Assembly (NCBI GenBank): GCA_011049715.1
Contig: DRHF01000109.1
Location: 1 to 64,000 of the forward strand
Reading direction: 5' to 3'
DNA from: Desulfobacterales bacterium
Lineage (GTDB): Bacteria; Desulfobacterota; Desulfobacteria; Desulfobacterales; UBA2156
DNA length: 64,000 bases
The translations under genes were made by a program, and so were the position numbers. Below, in pieces: positions 1-10,343 of the stretch (position 1 is its first letter; every line of letters starts with the position of its first letter). A model generated the notes under the pieces. That model was not told the origin of the DNA, searched no databases, and saw nothing but the letters and a program-made list of their open reading frames with translations.

Positions 1-244
1 CCTTTCCTTTGTTTGTAAGGTATTCTGTAAAAACAGGGATGAATGCAATGCTTAACGACCCTTCGGCAAAAAGGCGCCTCAATAAATTGGGGATTCTAAA
101 TGCCACAAAAAAAGCATCTGAGCCAAGACCTGCTCCAAAGTATCCGGCGATAACAACATCCCTTAGGAATCCAAAAATGCGACTCAATAAAGTGGCACTT
201 CCTACGATTCCAGCAGCATTGGTTACACGGGTATTTTCGTACAT
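1..244 (-). CDS. murJ: Lipid II flippase MurJ/MviN, N-terminal part (runs off the left edge)
   Basis: Reverse-strand translation MYENTRVTNAAGIVGSATLLSRIFGFLRDVVIAGYFGAGLGSDAFFVAFRIPNLLRRLFAEGSLSIAFIPVFTEYLTNKG is a typical MurJ N-terminus; absent from the ORF track because it is truncated by the window edge. Confidence 0.93.
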   Translation of the reverse strand, partial: MYENTRVTNAAGIVGSATLLSRIFGFLRDVVIAGYFGAGLGSDAFFVAFRIPNLLRRLFAEGSLSIAFIPVFTEYLTNKGK

Positions 245-489
245 GGGGATATGGGGATTGTTTTTTTCAAATTATTCAAACATTCTCAATTGAGGTTAAA
301 ATATCTTGACATTGGATAACGAATTTAATACCCTAATCAAGTCAAAACTCGATTAGATGTTATTCGTTATCAGTTATCAATTATTGGGTTTGGTAAAATT
401 TAAATCAAAATTGTATCTCATCTATACTAAGGAATATAGTTTAGTGAACGGGATTAAAGCAAATAACCATTAACATTTAACTAATAAGC

Positions 490-521
490 CCCCGGTTGAG
501 GCTTTTTTCGCTCAATTGGGG
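490..521 (+). promoter_or_regulatory. Stem-loop in the rpsT 5' leader
   Basis: CCCCGGTTGAG-gcttttttcg-CTCAATTGGGG: 11-bp stem (two G-U pairs) about 24 nt upstream of the rpsT start. Confidence 0.5.
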
Positions 522-544
522 TTTAAGAAAAGGAGTTATCACAC

Positions 545-811
545 TTGGCAAACCATAAATCTGCGATAAAACGCGCGCGTCAGAATGAAATAAAGCGTCT
601 ACAAAATAAGCGGCTCAAAACCAGGATAAAAAAGGTCACCAAAGAGATTCGTCTGGCCGGAGATGAATCACAAAAAAGCACTGCTTTGAACCGGCTGAAT
701 ATTGCAAAATCTGTTATTGACAAGGCTGCAAAAAAGGGCGCCATCCATCGAAATACCGCCTCAAGAAAAATATCACGCCTCTCAAAGGTGGTTGACACCA
801 TCAGCCCTTAA
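545..811 (+). CDS. rpsT: 30S ribosomal protein S20 (TTG start)
   Basis: MANHKSAIKRARQNEIKRLQNKRLKTRIKK... canonical S20; RBS aggag upstream. Confidence 0.97.
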   Translation: MANHKSAIKRARQNEIKRLQNKRLKTRIKKVTKEIRLAGDESQKSTALNRLNIAKSVIDKAAKKGAIHRNTASRKISRLSKVVDTISP

Positions 812-935
812 GTTGTCTCTACCATCCGGTCAAAATGAAACACCCGAAAACCCCGGCCGATCGAACTGCCAAATCGGATCTCTTTCTTGGCGTTGAGGCC
901 AGGGATTTACTAATTGCTAAAATGCCTGTGGTCAT

Positions 936-1514
936 TTAAAAATCGCTTGTCAGCCGATTAAAAGCTTTTTCGGCAATCCTTTCTGATAACACGATAATGG
1001 CATCCCGTAGACTCTGTTCGGTTTCTAGTCTGGTTAAACCAACAGGATAGGTTCGACTTTCTAATACAACATTGGCCCACAGAATCTTTTTTTGCCGATC
1101 CTTTAGGGTGATAGAAACCTCGATGGTCACCTCCCGTTCATCTGAAGTATCGGTGCCGGTATGGAAGACGGTTTCAATGCCCATTCCACTGATTACCCCG
1201 GATAAAATCGCCTCTGCGTTTTCTCTGCGCCCTGCCAGAACATCTTCACTCTTTCTGATAAACTCATCGATAAGGTCGTCGGTAAATAGTTTTTCAATAC
1301 CGGTCTCTCTCGTACGATTCTCGAAAATAGTGATATAAATGGACCGAATCCCATCAGGGAATGTTCCGCTGCCTGCAAATTTATAACCACAGGCGATAAA
1401 AACAAATCCGAACAAACAGAAAAGGATCCAGATAGCTTTGATGTGTTTTGTCATTAAAAACAATTTTTCTCCACTTCTGACGACCCTAAAACAAAATACG
1501 CGACCATTCGGCAA
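936..1514 (-). CDS. lptE: LPS-assembly lipoprotein LptE-like
   Basis: Lipobox-like FIACGYKFAGSGTFPDGIRSIYITIFENRT; located directly downstream of leuS; start probably an internal Met. Confidence 0.8.
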   Translation of the reverse strand: MPNGRVFCFRVVRSGEKLFLMTKHIKAIWILFCLFGFVFIACGYKFAGSGTFPDGIRSIYITIFENRTRETGIEKLFTDDLIDEFIRKSEDVLAGRRENAEAILSGVISGMGIETVFHTGTDTSDEREVTIEVSITLKDRQKKILWANVVLESRTYPVGLTRLETEQSLRDAIIVLSERIAEKAFNRLTSDF

Positions 1515-1527
1515 ATCGGATTTTGGT

Positions 1528-4119
1528 TTAAACCACTATATTCACCAACTTTTTTTTGACCACGATCACCCGTTTTATCGGTTTGCCGTTGATAAATTTC
1601 GAAACCCGTTCGTCGGAAAGGGCTCTGTCCTTAATGACACTTTCATCTTCATCCGACGGAACATTGAACCGGCTTCTCAGTTTCCCATTGACCTGTACCA
1701 CGATTAGAAGATCGTCTCTGTCAAGCGCATCTTTCCTGAAGGATGGCCATGAAGTTAGAAAAATACTTGATCCATGCCCAAGGGACTTCCAGAGTTCTTC
1801 GCTAAAATGTGGCACCATCGGCGATAAAAGTTGAACCACCGATTCAAGGGAAAATTTTATTACCCCGGGTTTTTCCGGATTGTGGACATTTGGGTCCAGA
1901 CCGGACATCGTATTGACAAGGGCCATAACCGCACTGATGACGGTGTTAAAATGGAACCTCTCTTCAATATCCTTGGTAACTTTTTTAATGGTCTGATGGG
2001 TCTGTTTATATAAATCCCGAACCTGACTTTTGAGCAGGTCCGGATCGCCACAAAAAGAAACAGCATCTTTGATGCCATCCATGTGGTTAAACACCAGGCG
2101 CCACACCCGGTTCAAAAAGCGATACCCCCCCTCAACCCCCTGCTCGCTCCATTCCAGGTCCCTTTCAGGTGGTGCGGCAAAAAGACAAAAAAGCCGTGTG
2201 GTATCGGCCCCGTATTTCTCCAGCATTGTGTTCGGATCGATGATGTTTTTTTTGGATTTTGACATCTTTTCAACACGACCTTCAACCGCCTCTTTTCCGC
2301 ATTTACTGCAAAATCGTTTGGTACCCCTGGTTTCCACTTCATCGGGGAGAAGGAAGCCATGCTGAATACAGGATATCGTCTCTTTACAGACCATTCCTTG
2401 TGTCAGTAAACGGGTAAACGGCTCTTTGTAATCGACCAGTCCATGCTCTTTTAGTACTCTTGTATAATACCTAGAATAAAGCAGGTGTAAAATTGCATGT
2501 TCAACCCCACCGATATATTGATCCACCGGCATCCAATAGTCCACATCCCTTTTATCGAACATGCCGACGTCACAGTCGGGACTGCAGTAGCGCTCAAAAT
2601 ACCATGAAGATTCCACAAATGTGTCCATGGTATCGGTTTCCCTTCTGGCCTCGGGATTGCCGCATCGGGGGCATGCGGTCTTTACGAAACTATCCAGCAT
2701 GGGAAGGGGCGATCGTCCCCCATCCAGGATATCTTCTTCTTCCGGAAGTATAATGGGTAGATCTTCATCCTTGACAGATACAATACCGCAATCTTTACAG
2801 TGGATCATCGGAATCGGTGCTCCCCAATACCGCTGCCTTGAAATGCCCCAGTCCCTTAATCTGAAACTCACCATCCTTTTTCCGAAACCTTTTTCCTCGA
2901 GATAGTCCGAGATCTCCTCAATCGCTATTCTGCTCTCCGTGCCGTTAAAGTGTCCGGAGTTGAGCATGGTCCCGCTATCGACATAGGCTTCTGTCATGGT
3001 ATCGGCATCGAGGTCTCTATCAAAAGGCTTTACAACTACCACCACATCCAGACCGTATTTTCTTGCAAAATCGAGATCCCGCTGGTCATGGGCGGGAACA
3101 GACATCACCGCACCGGTTCCATATTCCATGAGAGCAAAGTTGGCGGTATAAACAGGCATCCGTCTTCCACTCAACGGATTGATGCTATAGGCGCCAATAA
3201 AAATACCTTCCTTTTCGTAACTTTCCACCGCCCGGATCGACCGGTCCTGTTTTGACATGCGCTCAACAAATTCACTGACCGATCCTTCCTGTCCGGTCCC
3301 TTCCGAGAGTTTGGGTACCAGCGGATGCTCCGGGGCAAGGCACATGAACGTTGCACCGAAAACCGTATCCTGCCGGGTAGTAAATACCGCTATCTCCTCA
3401 TCTTTACCTTCAACCGGAAACCGGATCTCAGCCCCGACGCTCTTACCGATCCAGTTTTTCTGCATGGTAATCACCTTGTCGGGCCACCCCGGGAGTTTGT
3501 CACTATAACTCAGCAAATCTTCCGCATAGTCGGTGATACGGAAAAACCACTGCCAGAGTTTCTTTTGGCGTACCGGTTTACCGCATCGCCAGCACATACC
3601 GGCTTCCACCTGTTCATTGGCGAGGACAGTCTGACAGGGATCACACCAATTCACAAAAGATTCTTTTCGATAAGCCATCCCTTTTTCATACATCCTCAAA
3701 AAGAGCCACTGTTCCCAACGGTAGTATTCGGGCTTGCAGGTAGTTATTTCACGGTTCCAGTCATAGGAAAACCCCATTCGTTTTAACTGGGCCCGCATGG
3801 CTTCAATGTTTTCATAGGTCCATTTGGCTGGGTGGGTATTGTTTTCAATCGCGGCATTTTCCGCCGGCATCCCGAACGCATCCCAACCCATGGGGTGGAG
3901 CACGTTGAACCCCCTCATTTTTTTGTACCTTGCAACCACATCTCCGATGGTATAATTTCTCACATGCCCCATGTGTATCTTGCCGGATGGATAAGGAAAC
4001 ATCTCCAAGAGATAATATTTTTCCTTGTCTCTATCTGTTTTCACTTCAAACAGCTTTGAGTCTTCCCAAAATGTTTGCCACTTGGTTTCAATCTTTTCGT
4101 GATCGTATTTCTCTTCCAT
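1528..4119 (-). CDS. leuS: Leucyl-tRNA synthetase
   Basis: 863 aa with [12 protein letters not shown] (HIGH region) and KMSKSKKN motifs. Confidence 0.98.
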   Translation of the reverse strand: MEEKYDHEKIETKWQTFWEDSKLFEVKTDRDKEKYYLLEMFPYPSGKIHMGHVRNYTIGDVVARYKKMRGFNVLHPMGWDAFGMPAENAAIENNTHPAKWTYENIEAMRAQLKRMGFSYDWNREITTCKPEYYRWEQWLFLRMYEKGMAYRKESFVNWCDPCQTVLANEQVEAGMCWRCGKPVRQKKLWQWFFRITDYAEDLLSYSDKLPGWPDKVITMQKNWIGKSVGAEIRFPVEGKDEEIAVFTTRQDTVFGATFMCLAPEHPLVPKLSEGTGQEGSVSEFVERMSKQDRSIRAVESYEKEGIFIGAYSINPLSGRRMPVYTANFALMEYGTGAVMSVPAHDQRDLDFARKYGLDVVVVVKPFDRDLDADTMTEAYVDSGTMLNSGHFNGTESRIAIEEISDYLEEKGFGKRMVSFRLRDWGISRQRYWGAPIPMIHCKDCGIVSVKDEDLPIILPEEEDILDGGRSPLPMLDSFVKTACPRCGNPEARRETDTMDTFVESSWYFERYCSPDCDVGMFDKRDVDYWMPVDQYIGGVEHAILHLLYSRYYTRVLKEHGLVDYKEPFTRLLTQGMVCKETISCIQHGFLLPDEVETRGTKRFCSKCGKEAVEGRVEKMSKSKKNIIDPNTMLEKYGADTTRLFCLFAAPPERDLEWSEQGVEGGYRFLNRVWRLVFNHMDGIKDAVSFCGDPDLLKSQVRDLYKQTHQTIKKVTKDIEERFHFNTVISAVMALVNTMSGLDPNVHNPEKPGVIKFSLESVVQLLSPMVPHFSEELWKSLGHGSSIFLTSWPSFRKDALDRDDLLIVVQVNGKLRSRFNVPSDEDESVIKDRALSDERVSKFINGKPIKRVIVVKKKLVNIVV

Positions 4120-4346
4120 TATTAACGCTATGCCTCAAAATGAATTTATGGATATGAAAAAATGTATGATATCACATGGCACATTAAATCCCATATTTCA
4201 AGACCATCTATCTATTAATTTATCTTAAACATCAAATAAAAGATTTAGTAATAGAAGCTGTTTCAAAATACCAGATCGTGTTCAAAGGCAAGGGGTTAAG
4301 CCAACAATACCTTGACAAACCGAATCTCAAATTATAGAGACGGGCC

Positions 4347-4808
4347 ATGAATTTTCAAAGAAGATCGATTATTCTTCTTGCAACTGTTGGCTATGTGGGA
4401 AAGATTCCTTTTGCTCCAGGCACGTTTGGTTCAATCCCTGGTCTCTTCATCTGGGTTTTTCTAGCGAAAATCGATCCACTTCTTTCACTATTCTTAATCC
4501 TTTTTCTGGTTTTGTCTTCGATTCCGATCGCTGGTCAAGCGGAGATTATGTTGAATAAAAAAGATCCAAGCGAAATTGTCATTGATGAAATGGCAGGAAT
4601 TGTGGTAGCCTTATTCGGTTTGCCGCTGAATGTTTTTTCAGCCACTGCTGGCTTTTTCATCTTCAGGGTTCTGGACATATTTAAACCCTTCCCGATTCGA
4701 TTTATCGAACGAAAATTACCGGGGGGAGTCGGTATTGTTATGGATGATGTGGTGGCAGGCATTTACTGCAACCTTTTACTGAGAACTATTTATCGTTTGA
4801 CAGGGTGA
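4347..4808 (+). CDS. pgpA: Phosphatidylglycerophosphatase A
   Basis: GKIPFAPGTFGSIPG and DEMAGIVVALFGLP motifs of the PgpA family. Confidence 0.92.
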   Translation: MNFQRRSIILLATVGYVGKIPFAPGTFGSIPGLFIWVFLAKIDPLLSLFLILFLVLSSIPIAGQAEIMLNKKDPSEIVIDEMAGIVVALFGLPLNVFSATAGFFIFRVLDIFKPFPIRFIERKLPGGVGIVMDDVVAGIYCNLLLRTIYRLTG

Positions 4809-4847
4809 AGACCAAGAGAAGAAAATACAATTCGCATAAGGAAATAA

Positions 4848-5137
4848 CTCAAGTTTCTCACCTGGTATTTTTGGAAAAGCCACATCAGGCATAGGGTAAA
4901 AAGAAATTTTTCTGGAAAAAATTGACGATGAGCGCTTTGAAAACAGAACAAAACCTTTTAAGAATTAGCATTCCAGAAGCAACCGATATTACAAAAAAAT
5001 CCGGACCATCGCGTGCCTGTGCACGGTGGTTACTTTATGGTTACCGTTTCAAACTGATTGCCTCATTGTTTTTCCAAAAAATTCTACTACCCCACACCAG
5101 ATGCGGCACCGTGCCCCATTGGGGGTGCAAAACTTGA
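4848..5137. repeat. MITE-like element, family A copy 1
   Basis: Imperfect terminal inverted repeats (CAAGTTTCTCACC ... GGTGCAAAACTTG), internal palindromes, flanking 8-bp direct repeat GGAAATAA (4840-4847 and 5138-5145); homologous to 59384-59579. Confidence 0.75.
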
Positions 5138-5219
5138 GGAAATAAATTTAAACACAATCATTTATGTCGTCATCTCAGAACACAAGCAAAAAAAGCAATA
5201 AAATTTTCCATTAAAAATT

Positions 5220-5861
5220 ATGATGTCAAAAAAGTCCGCAGAAAATAAAATCCCGAGAAAAAAAGGCCGTCTTCGAGAAAATATCGAAGCCATTGCCATT
5301 GCCATCGTTCTTGCATTGTTTATTCGCGCTTTTGTGGTACAGGCGTTTAAAATTCCTTCAGGGTCGATGAAGCAGACCCTGTTGATCGGAGATCACATCC
5401 TGGTGAACAAATTCATATATGGGGTGAAGTTTCCCTATTTACGCACCACCATCATTCCGATAAAAAAACCGAAGCAGGGTGATGTCGTGGTCTTCAAGTT
5501 CCCTGAAGATCCGGAGAAAGACTTTATCAAACGGGTGGTCGGGGTCGCCGGGGACGTTGTGGAGGTGCGTGATAAGCAAGTTTATATCAATCAAAAAAAG
5601 ACGAACGATACATATGGCATTCATACCGATCCTCACACCTTCCCTTCCGGATTGCAGCCAAGAGATAATTTTGGACCGGTTACCGTTCCTCGCGATTCCC
5701 TTTTTGTTATGGGAGATAACAGAGATCACAGTTATGACAGCAGATTTTGGGGTTTTGTCAATTTGAAAGCGGTGAAGGGTAAAGCTTTCATGATCTATTG
5801 GTCCTGGGACAAAGATAACTTCGGCGTCAGATGGAGGAGACTCGGGAACTGGCTAAAATAA
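5220..5861 (+). CDS. lepB: Signal peptidase I
   Basis: FKIPSGSMKQTLLIGDHILVNKF and VMGDNRDHSYDSRFWGFV motifs. Confidence 0.96.
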   Translation: MMSKKSAENKIPRKKGRLRENIEAIAIAIVLALFIRAFVVQAFKIPSGSMKQTLLIGDHILVNKFIYGVKFPYLRTTIIPIKKPKQGDVVVFKFPEDPEKDFIKRVVGVAGDVVEVRDKQVYINQKKTNDTYGIHTDPHTFPSGLQPRDNFGPVTVPRDSLFVMGDNRDHSYDSRFWGFVNLKAVKGKAFMIYWSWDKDNFGVRWRRLGNWLK

Positions 5862-5943
5862 GATAAATGGTGAAACCTTCGATAATCAATGCGAGTGACC
5901 ATCCGCATGTCCATTCTTTTTCCGGTGTCAGGAGGCACTTGAG

Positions 5944-7242
5944 ATGATAACCCGGATCGAGGGCGGAAGGGTGATCGATCCCGGACATATTGATGATGTA
6001 AAGGATATCATAATCGAAGAGGGGAAGATTATTGAATTAAAGGATTCCCTGCACAAGAAAACCCGGGGTTCAGACGAAGAATCCAAAATCATCGATGCTT
6101 CAGGAAAAATTGTAACCCCCGGCCTGATCGATATGCATGTCCATCTACGGGAGCCGGGGCATGAATATAAGGAAACGATTCGATCAGGCTGTTTGGCAGC
6201 CGCTGCGGGTGGTTTTACCTCGATTTGCGCCATGCCAAACACCGATCCTGTAAACGACAATCGACAGACCACAGAATATATCCTGAAGAAAGCAACATTG
6301 AACGGCCCCGGGGTTCATGTTTTTCCAATTGCCGCCATAACCAAAGGGCTTCAAGGCAAATCCCTTTGTGAATACGGAGAATTGAAAGATGCCGGTGCGA
6401 TTGCCTTTTCAGATGACGGCCGGCCGGTGATGGACAGCCAGGTTATGCGCCGGGCAATGGAAAATGCCAATGAGTTCAACAGTATCATCATTTCTCACTC
6501 TGAGGATCTTGGTCTTTCACAAAATGGGGTGATGAATGAAGGGACACTCGCCGCACAGATGGGCCTGGCCGGAATACCAAATGCGGCGGAAAGCATCATG
6601 GTGATGCGGGACATCGCACTTTGCGAATTGACCCGAACGCCGATTCATATTGCCCATGTCAGCACCCGGGAATCTGTTTATGCCATAAGAGATGCCAAAA
6701 CCAGGGGAATACCTGTTACCGCTGAAACCGCCCCTCACTATCTCACCCTTTGTGAGGATTCGGTGAAGGATTATAATACAAACGCAAAGATGAATCCGCC
6801 ACTTCGTTCAATTCAGGACCGGGAAGCGGTTCTGACAGGGCTTGCCGATGGCACCATCGATGCCATTGCCTCGGACCATGCGCCCCATTCTTCAACTGAA
6901 AAAGAGGTTGAGTTCGACCTGGCGGCCAACGGGATTATCGGGCTTGAAACCTCCCTTTCCCTGGGATTGAAGCTGGTAGAAAATAATATAATAACCATCA
7001 TCGACCTTGTTGAAAAAATGTCGACCAACCCGGCACACATCCTCGGCCTTGAAAGCGGTCTTCAAATCGGTAGCTCCGCTGATATCACCATTATTGATCC
7101 TGACAGACCCTATGAAGTCGATTCAAATCGTTTTCAGTCTCTCAGCCGCAACACCCCCTTTGACGGGTGGAACCTGAAAGGAACGGCGGTTTTAACTATG
7201 GTTGGTGGGAAGGTGGTTTTTGAAGAAACCGGAGCCATATAA
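5944..7242 (+). CDS. pyrC: Dihydroorotase
   Basis: DMHVHLREPGHEYKETI, AIASDHAPHS motifs; 432 aa. Confidence 0.95.
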   Translation: MITRIEGGRVIDPGHIDDVKDIIIEEGKIIELKDSLHKKTRGSDEESKIIDASGKIVTPGLIDMHVHLREPGHEYKETIRSGCLAAAAGGFTSICAMPNTDPVNDNRQTTEYILKKATLNGPGVHVFPIAAITKGLQGKSLCEYGELKDAGAIAFSDDGRPVMDSQVMRRAMENANEFNSIIISHSEDLGLSQNGVMNEGTLAAQMGLAGIPNAAESIMVMRDIALCELTRTPIHIAHVSTRESVYAIRDAKTRGIPVTAETAPHYLTLCEDSVKDYNTNAKMNPPLRSIQDREAVLTGLADGTIDAIASDHAPHSSTEKEVEFDLAANGIIGLETSLSLGLKLVENNIITIIDLVEKMSTNPAHILGLESGLQIGSSADITIIDPDRPYEVDSNRFQSLSRNTPFDGWNLKGTAVLTMVGGKVVFEETGAI

Positions 7243-7351
7243 AATCTCTCGTCCCAGCACGATCTCTAAGACCTACGGGATAAACAAAGGCGCAAAGACG
7301 CAAATATAAGGGAACAAGCCGGCGATAATTACTTAGAAATACATCTAAAAA

Positions 7352-8746
7352 ATGACAAAAAAGAAACCCCATATTCTTGTTGTGGACGATGAGCTGAGCA
7401 TGAGGGAGCTGCTCGAAATCATGTTCGGTCGGGAAGGATATAAGGTATCATGCGCGGAAAACGGATGCATGGCCATCTCAATGCTGGATAAAAGCGATTT
7501 TGATCTGTTGCTCTGTGATATCCGGCTCGGCGATATTTCCGGACTGGATGTGTTAAGAGCTGCAAAAAAGAAGGATCCAAATATAGTTGTTATCCTGATA
7601 TCTGCCTATGCGACAGCCGAGACAGCGGTTGAAGCAATGAATGCGGGCGCCTACGATTACGTGCCAAAGCCCTTCGACAAAGAGGAACTCAAACAGACCA
7701 TTGCCAATGCCCTGGATTTAAAAACCATTGCCCGAGAAAAAGAGCTCCTTGATAAAGAGCTTAAAAAAACCTTCCATTTTGGTAGAATCGTGGGAAACAG
7801 CCCCGAGATGATGTATATTTACGATATGATCAGACAGGTTGCCAAAACGAAAACCAATATTCTGATCACCGGAGAAAGCGGTACCGGCAAGGAATTGATC
7901 GCCCGTGCTATCCATGAACAGAGTGACCGGTCTGACAAGCCCTTTGTGGTAATCAACTGCGGCGGCATCCCCGAGACATTACTGGAGAGCGAGCTTTTTG
8001 GGCACAAAAAAGGCGCATTCACCGGGGCAACCCAGGATAAAAAGGGACTTTTTGTGGTGGCTGATAAAGGGACTGTCTTTTTGGACGAAATCGGGGATCT
8101 CAGCATCCCCATCCAGGTAAAACTGCTGCGGGCCGTCCAGGAAAAGGTGTTTAAAGCGGTCGGAAGCAATGAGGATGTTTCGGTTGATATCCGGATCATT
8201 TCCGCAACCAACAAAAAACTTGAAGACGAAGTGATCGCCAACAATTTTAGAGAGGATCTTTTTTATCGTCTGAATGTAATCGAATTAAAGGTTCCGCCCC
8301 TCAGGGAAAGAAAAAGCGATCTCCGCCTTCTTGCCCAGCATTTTTTAGAAAAATACTCCAGTGAAATGGGAAAAGAGATCTCAAAAATATCGTCGTACGC
8401 CATCGATTTGCTCAATAAATATGATTTTCCCGGCAATGTTCGTGAACTGGAAAATCTGCTGGAGCGGAGTGTGACTATTTCCACCACTAACATCCTTCTC
8501 CCTGATTCCCTTGCCCTATCGGTTCATAAACGAAGATGGATCGAAGGGATGCAGGATAGACGATTTGATCTTGGTGAAGTGGCAAAAGGGGTTTCTGTTG
8601 ACGCCATTTTAGAAGAAATAGAAAGGGCTTATTTGGAAAAAGCTCTAGAATTAGCGGGCGGCAAAAAGGAAACCGCCGCCGATCTGCTCGGTGTCAGGTT
8701 GCGATCTTTACGGTACCGGCTTCAAAAGCTGGGGATTAAGATGTAG
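7352..8746 (+). CDS. pilR: PilR/NtrC-type sigma54-dependent response regulator
   Basis: Receiver domain, GESGTGKELIARAIH (Walker A), GAFTGA, C-terminal Fis-type HTH; immediately upstream of pilA. Confidence 0.9.
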   Translation: MTKKKPHILVVDDELSMRELLEIMFGREGYKVSCAENGCMAISMLDKSDFDLLLCDIRLGDISGLDVLRAAKKKDPNIVVILISAYATAETAVEAMNAGAYDYVPKPFDKEELKQTIANALDLKTIAREKELLDKELKKTFHFGRIVGNSPEMMYIYDMIRQVAKTKTNILITGESGTGKELIARAIHEQSDRSDKPFVVINCGGIPETLLESELFGHKKGAFTGATQDKKGLFVVADKGTVFLDEIGDLSIPIQVKLLRAVQEKVFKAVGSNEDVSVDIRIISATNKKLEDEVIANNFREDLFYRLNVIELKVPPLRERKSDLRLLAQHFLEKYSSEMGKEISKISSYAIDLLNKYDFPGNVRELENLLERSVTISTTNILLPDSLALSVHKRRWIEGMQDRRFDLGEVAKGVSVDAILEEIERAYLEKALELAGGKKETAADLLGVRLRSLRYRLQKLGIKM

Positions 8747-8918
8747 AGTGATATAATCGAGACGAGTGAGTGAAAAACATACCAATTTTTGTCACAAAAA
8801 AACAATATTTGTAAAATAATGAGCAGCTGATAGATAGAAAAAAATGCCCTCCGTTTCAAATAAAACTATTTTTCAATAAATACAGTATGTTAAAAATTAT
8901 TTTTTAAATGATTAAAAC

Positions 8919-8934
8919 TGGTGTATTTCTTGTA
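8919..8934 (+). promoter_or_regulatory. Degenerate sigma54 -24/-12 promoter of the first pilA
   Basis: TGGTGTATTTCTTGTA: GG-N10-GT, aligned to the intact element of the second copy. Confidence 0.5.
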
Positions 8935-9001
8935 AACAGCAGTACCGTATGACAAGCAAGAAAACTTTAAATTCCATAAAGACCATAAAGGAAGGCATAC
9001 A

Positions 9002-9451
9002 ATGTTTCAGAAACTGAAAAAGAACAATCAAAAAGGTTTCACATTGATCGAGCTGATGATCGTCATCGCCATCATCGGCATTCTGGCCGCGATCGCCATC
9101 CCCAACTTCATCGCGTATCGTAATAAGAGTTTTTGCAGCCGGGCTGAATCGGATGCCAATGGCGTTGCCGCGGCGGTTGCAGATTATTTTGCCATACCAT
9201 CACATGTCAATACACCAACTATTGCCCAATTAAACAACAATGCGGGCTACACGTTTTCCGGTAGAGGCGGTTCACAAAACTCGGGAACCGTCGATGGGGC
9301 AGATCCCACCGTTAACATAACCGTTTCGGTAACCGATGGGAGTGGTCGGTGTCCGACTGGGTACCAGACTGCCCAAGTCACAGATGCAGGCAGCTCAGAT
9401 GGGTGGATAGTTGGTGCAACTTACATCTATTACAAATATGTTACACGCTGA
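9002..9451 (+). CDS. pilA: Type IV pilin, copy 1
   Basis: [25 protein letters not shown] prepilin signature. Confidence 0.96.
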   Translation: MFQKLKKNNQKGFTLIELMIVIAIIGILAAIAIPNFIAYRNKSFCSRAESDANGVAAAVADYFAIPSHVNTPTIAQLNNNAGYTFSGRGGSQNSGTVDGADPTVNITVSVTDGSGRCPTGYQTAQVTDAGSSDGWIVGATYIYYKYVTR

Positions 9452-9486
9452 TGCATGTGCAGGATAAGCATCAGCTGAAAGGTAGT

Positions 9487-9600
9487 AGCTGAAAAAAACC
9501 CTCCATTTTGTTAAGATCGTGGGAAACAGCAACAGATCTGCTCAATATCAGCCTGAGATCCCTACGGTATCAGCTTCAAAAGCTGGGAATTAAAACGTAA
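9487..9600 (+). pseudogene. Decayed, internally deleted pilR remnant between the two pilA genes
   Basis: 9487-9530 resembles pilR 7758-7802; 9533-9600 resembles the pilR 3' end (about 8680-8746) including the stop position. Confidence 0.8.
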
Positions 9601-9773
9601 AATGATACAATCGAGACAAACAGGCGAAAACATACCAATTTTTGTCACAAAAAAACAATATTTGTAAAATAGCGAGCAGTCGATAAATAGAAAAAAAATA
9701 ACCTCTATTTCGTATAGAAATATTTATCAATAAATACAGTATGTTAAAAATTAATATTTAAAATGGTTAAATT

Positions 9774-9789
9774 TGGCTTAGTTTTTGCA
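9774..9789 (+). promoter_or_regulatory. Sigma54 -24/-12 promoter of the second pilA
   Basis: TGGCTTAGTTTTTGCA: GG-N10-GC, 61 nt upstream of the start codon; adjacent PilR-type activator. Confidence 0.75.
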
Positions 9790-9849
9790 ACATAGCTTGA
9801 CGAACAAGAAAACTTTAAATCCCATAAAAACCATAAAGGAGGGTGAATC

Positions 9850-10302
9850 ATGTTACAGAAACTAAGGAAAAAGAGCAATCAAAAAGGTTTTACATTGATC
9901 GAGCTGATGATCGTCATCGCCATCATCGGCATCCTGGCCGCCATCGCGATCCCCAACTTCATCGCCTATCGAAACAAATCTTTTTGCTCCAGGGCTGAAT
10001 CGGATGCCAATGGTGTTGCCGCGTCGGTTGCAGATTATTTTGCCATACCAGCACATGTCAATACACCAACTGTTGCCGAATTAAACAACAATAATAGCTA
10101 CACGTATTCCGGTAGAGGCACTTCAATAAACACAGGAACCGTAGATGGCGGTGATCCCAGCCTTAACATAACCATTACGGTCACCGATGGGAGTGGTCGA
10201 TGTCCGACTGAATACCAAATTGCCCAAATCTCAACTGGAATTGGTGTTGATGGGTGGATATCTGGTGCAACTTACATCTATTACAAATATATTTCACCCT
10301 GA
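9850..10302 (+). CDS. pilA: Type IV pilin, copy 2
   Basis: [25 protein letters not shown]; close paralog of 9002-9451. Confidence 0.96.
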   Translation: MLQKLRKKSNQKGFTLIELMIVIAIIGILAAIAIPNFIAYRNKSFCSRAESDANGVAASVADYFAIPAHVNTPTVAELNNNNSYTYSGRGTSINTGTVDGGDPSLNITITVTDGSGRCPTEYQIAQISTGIGVDGWISGATYIYYKYISP

Positions 10303-10343
10303 TGCATGTGCAGGATAAGCATCAGCTAAAAGGCAGTAAATGT

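Noticed and set aside
9-293. 94-aa plus-strand ORF in the track
   Set aside because: Antisense to the N-terminal coding region of murJ on the minus strand; the murJ translation is clearly the real one
2030-3786. Several 80-150-aa plus-strand ORFs across 1.5-4.1 kb
   Set aside because: Antisense shadow ORFs of leuS; no recognisable protein features
4922-5137. 71-aa ORF inside family A copy 1
   Set aside because: Falls within the MITE-like repeat and has no equivalent frame in the other copy; non-coding
7283-7306. GGCGCAAAGACGCAAA motif after pyrC (similar CGCTAAG-type runs near 44.2 and 45.9 kb)
   Set aside because: Short low-complexity intergenic repeat common in many genomes; too short to interpret here apart from the ATPase-flanking case
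9002-10302. Possibility that the pilins form conductive e-pili
   Set aside because: Both are about 150-aa full-length pilins with a disulfide-type C-terminal region, not the short aromatic-rich Geobacter type; sequence alone does not support the claim
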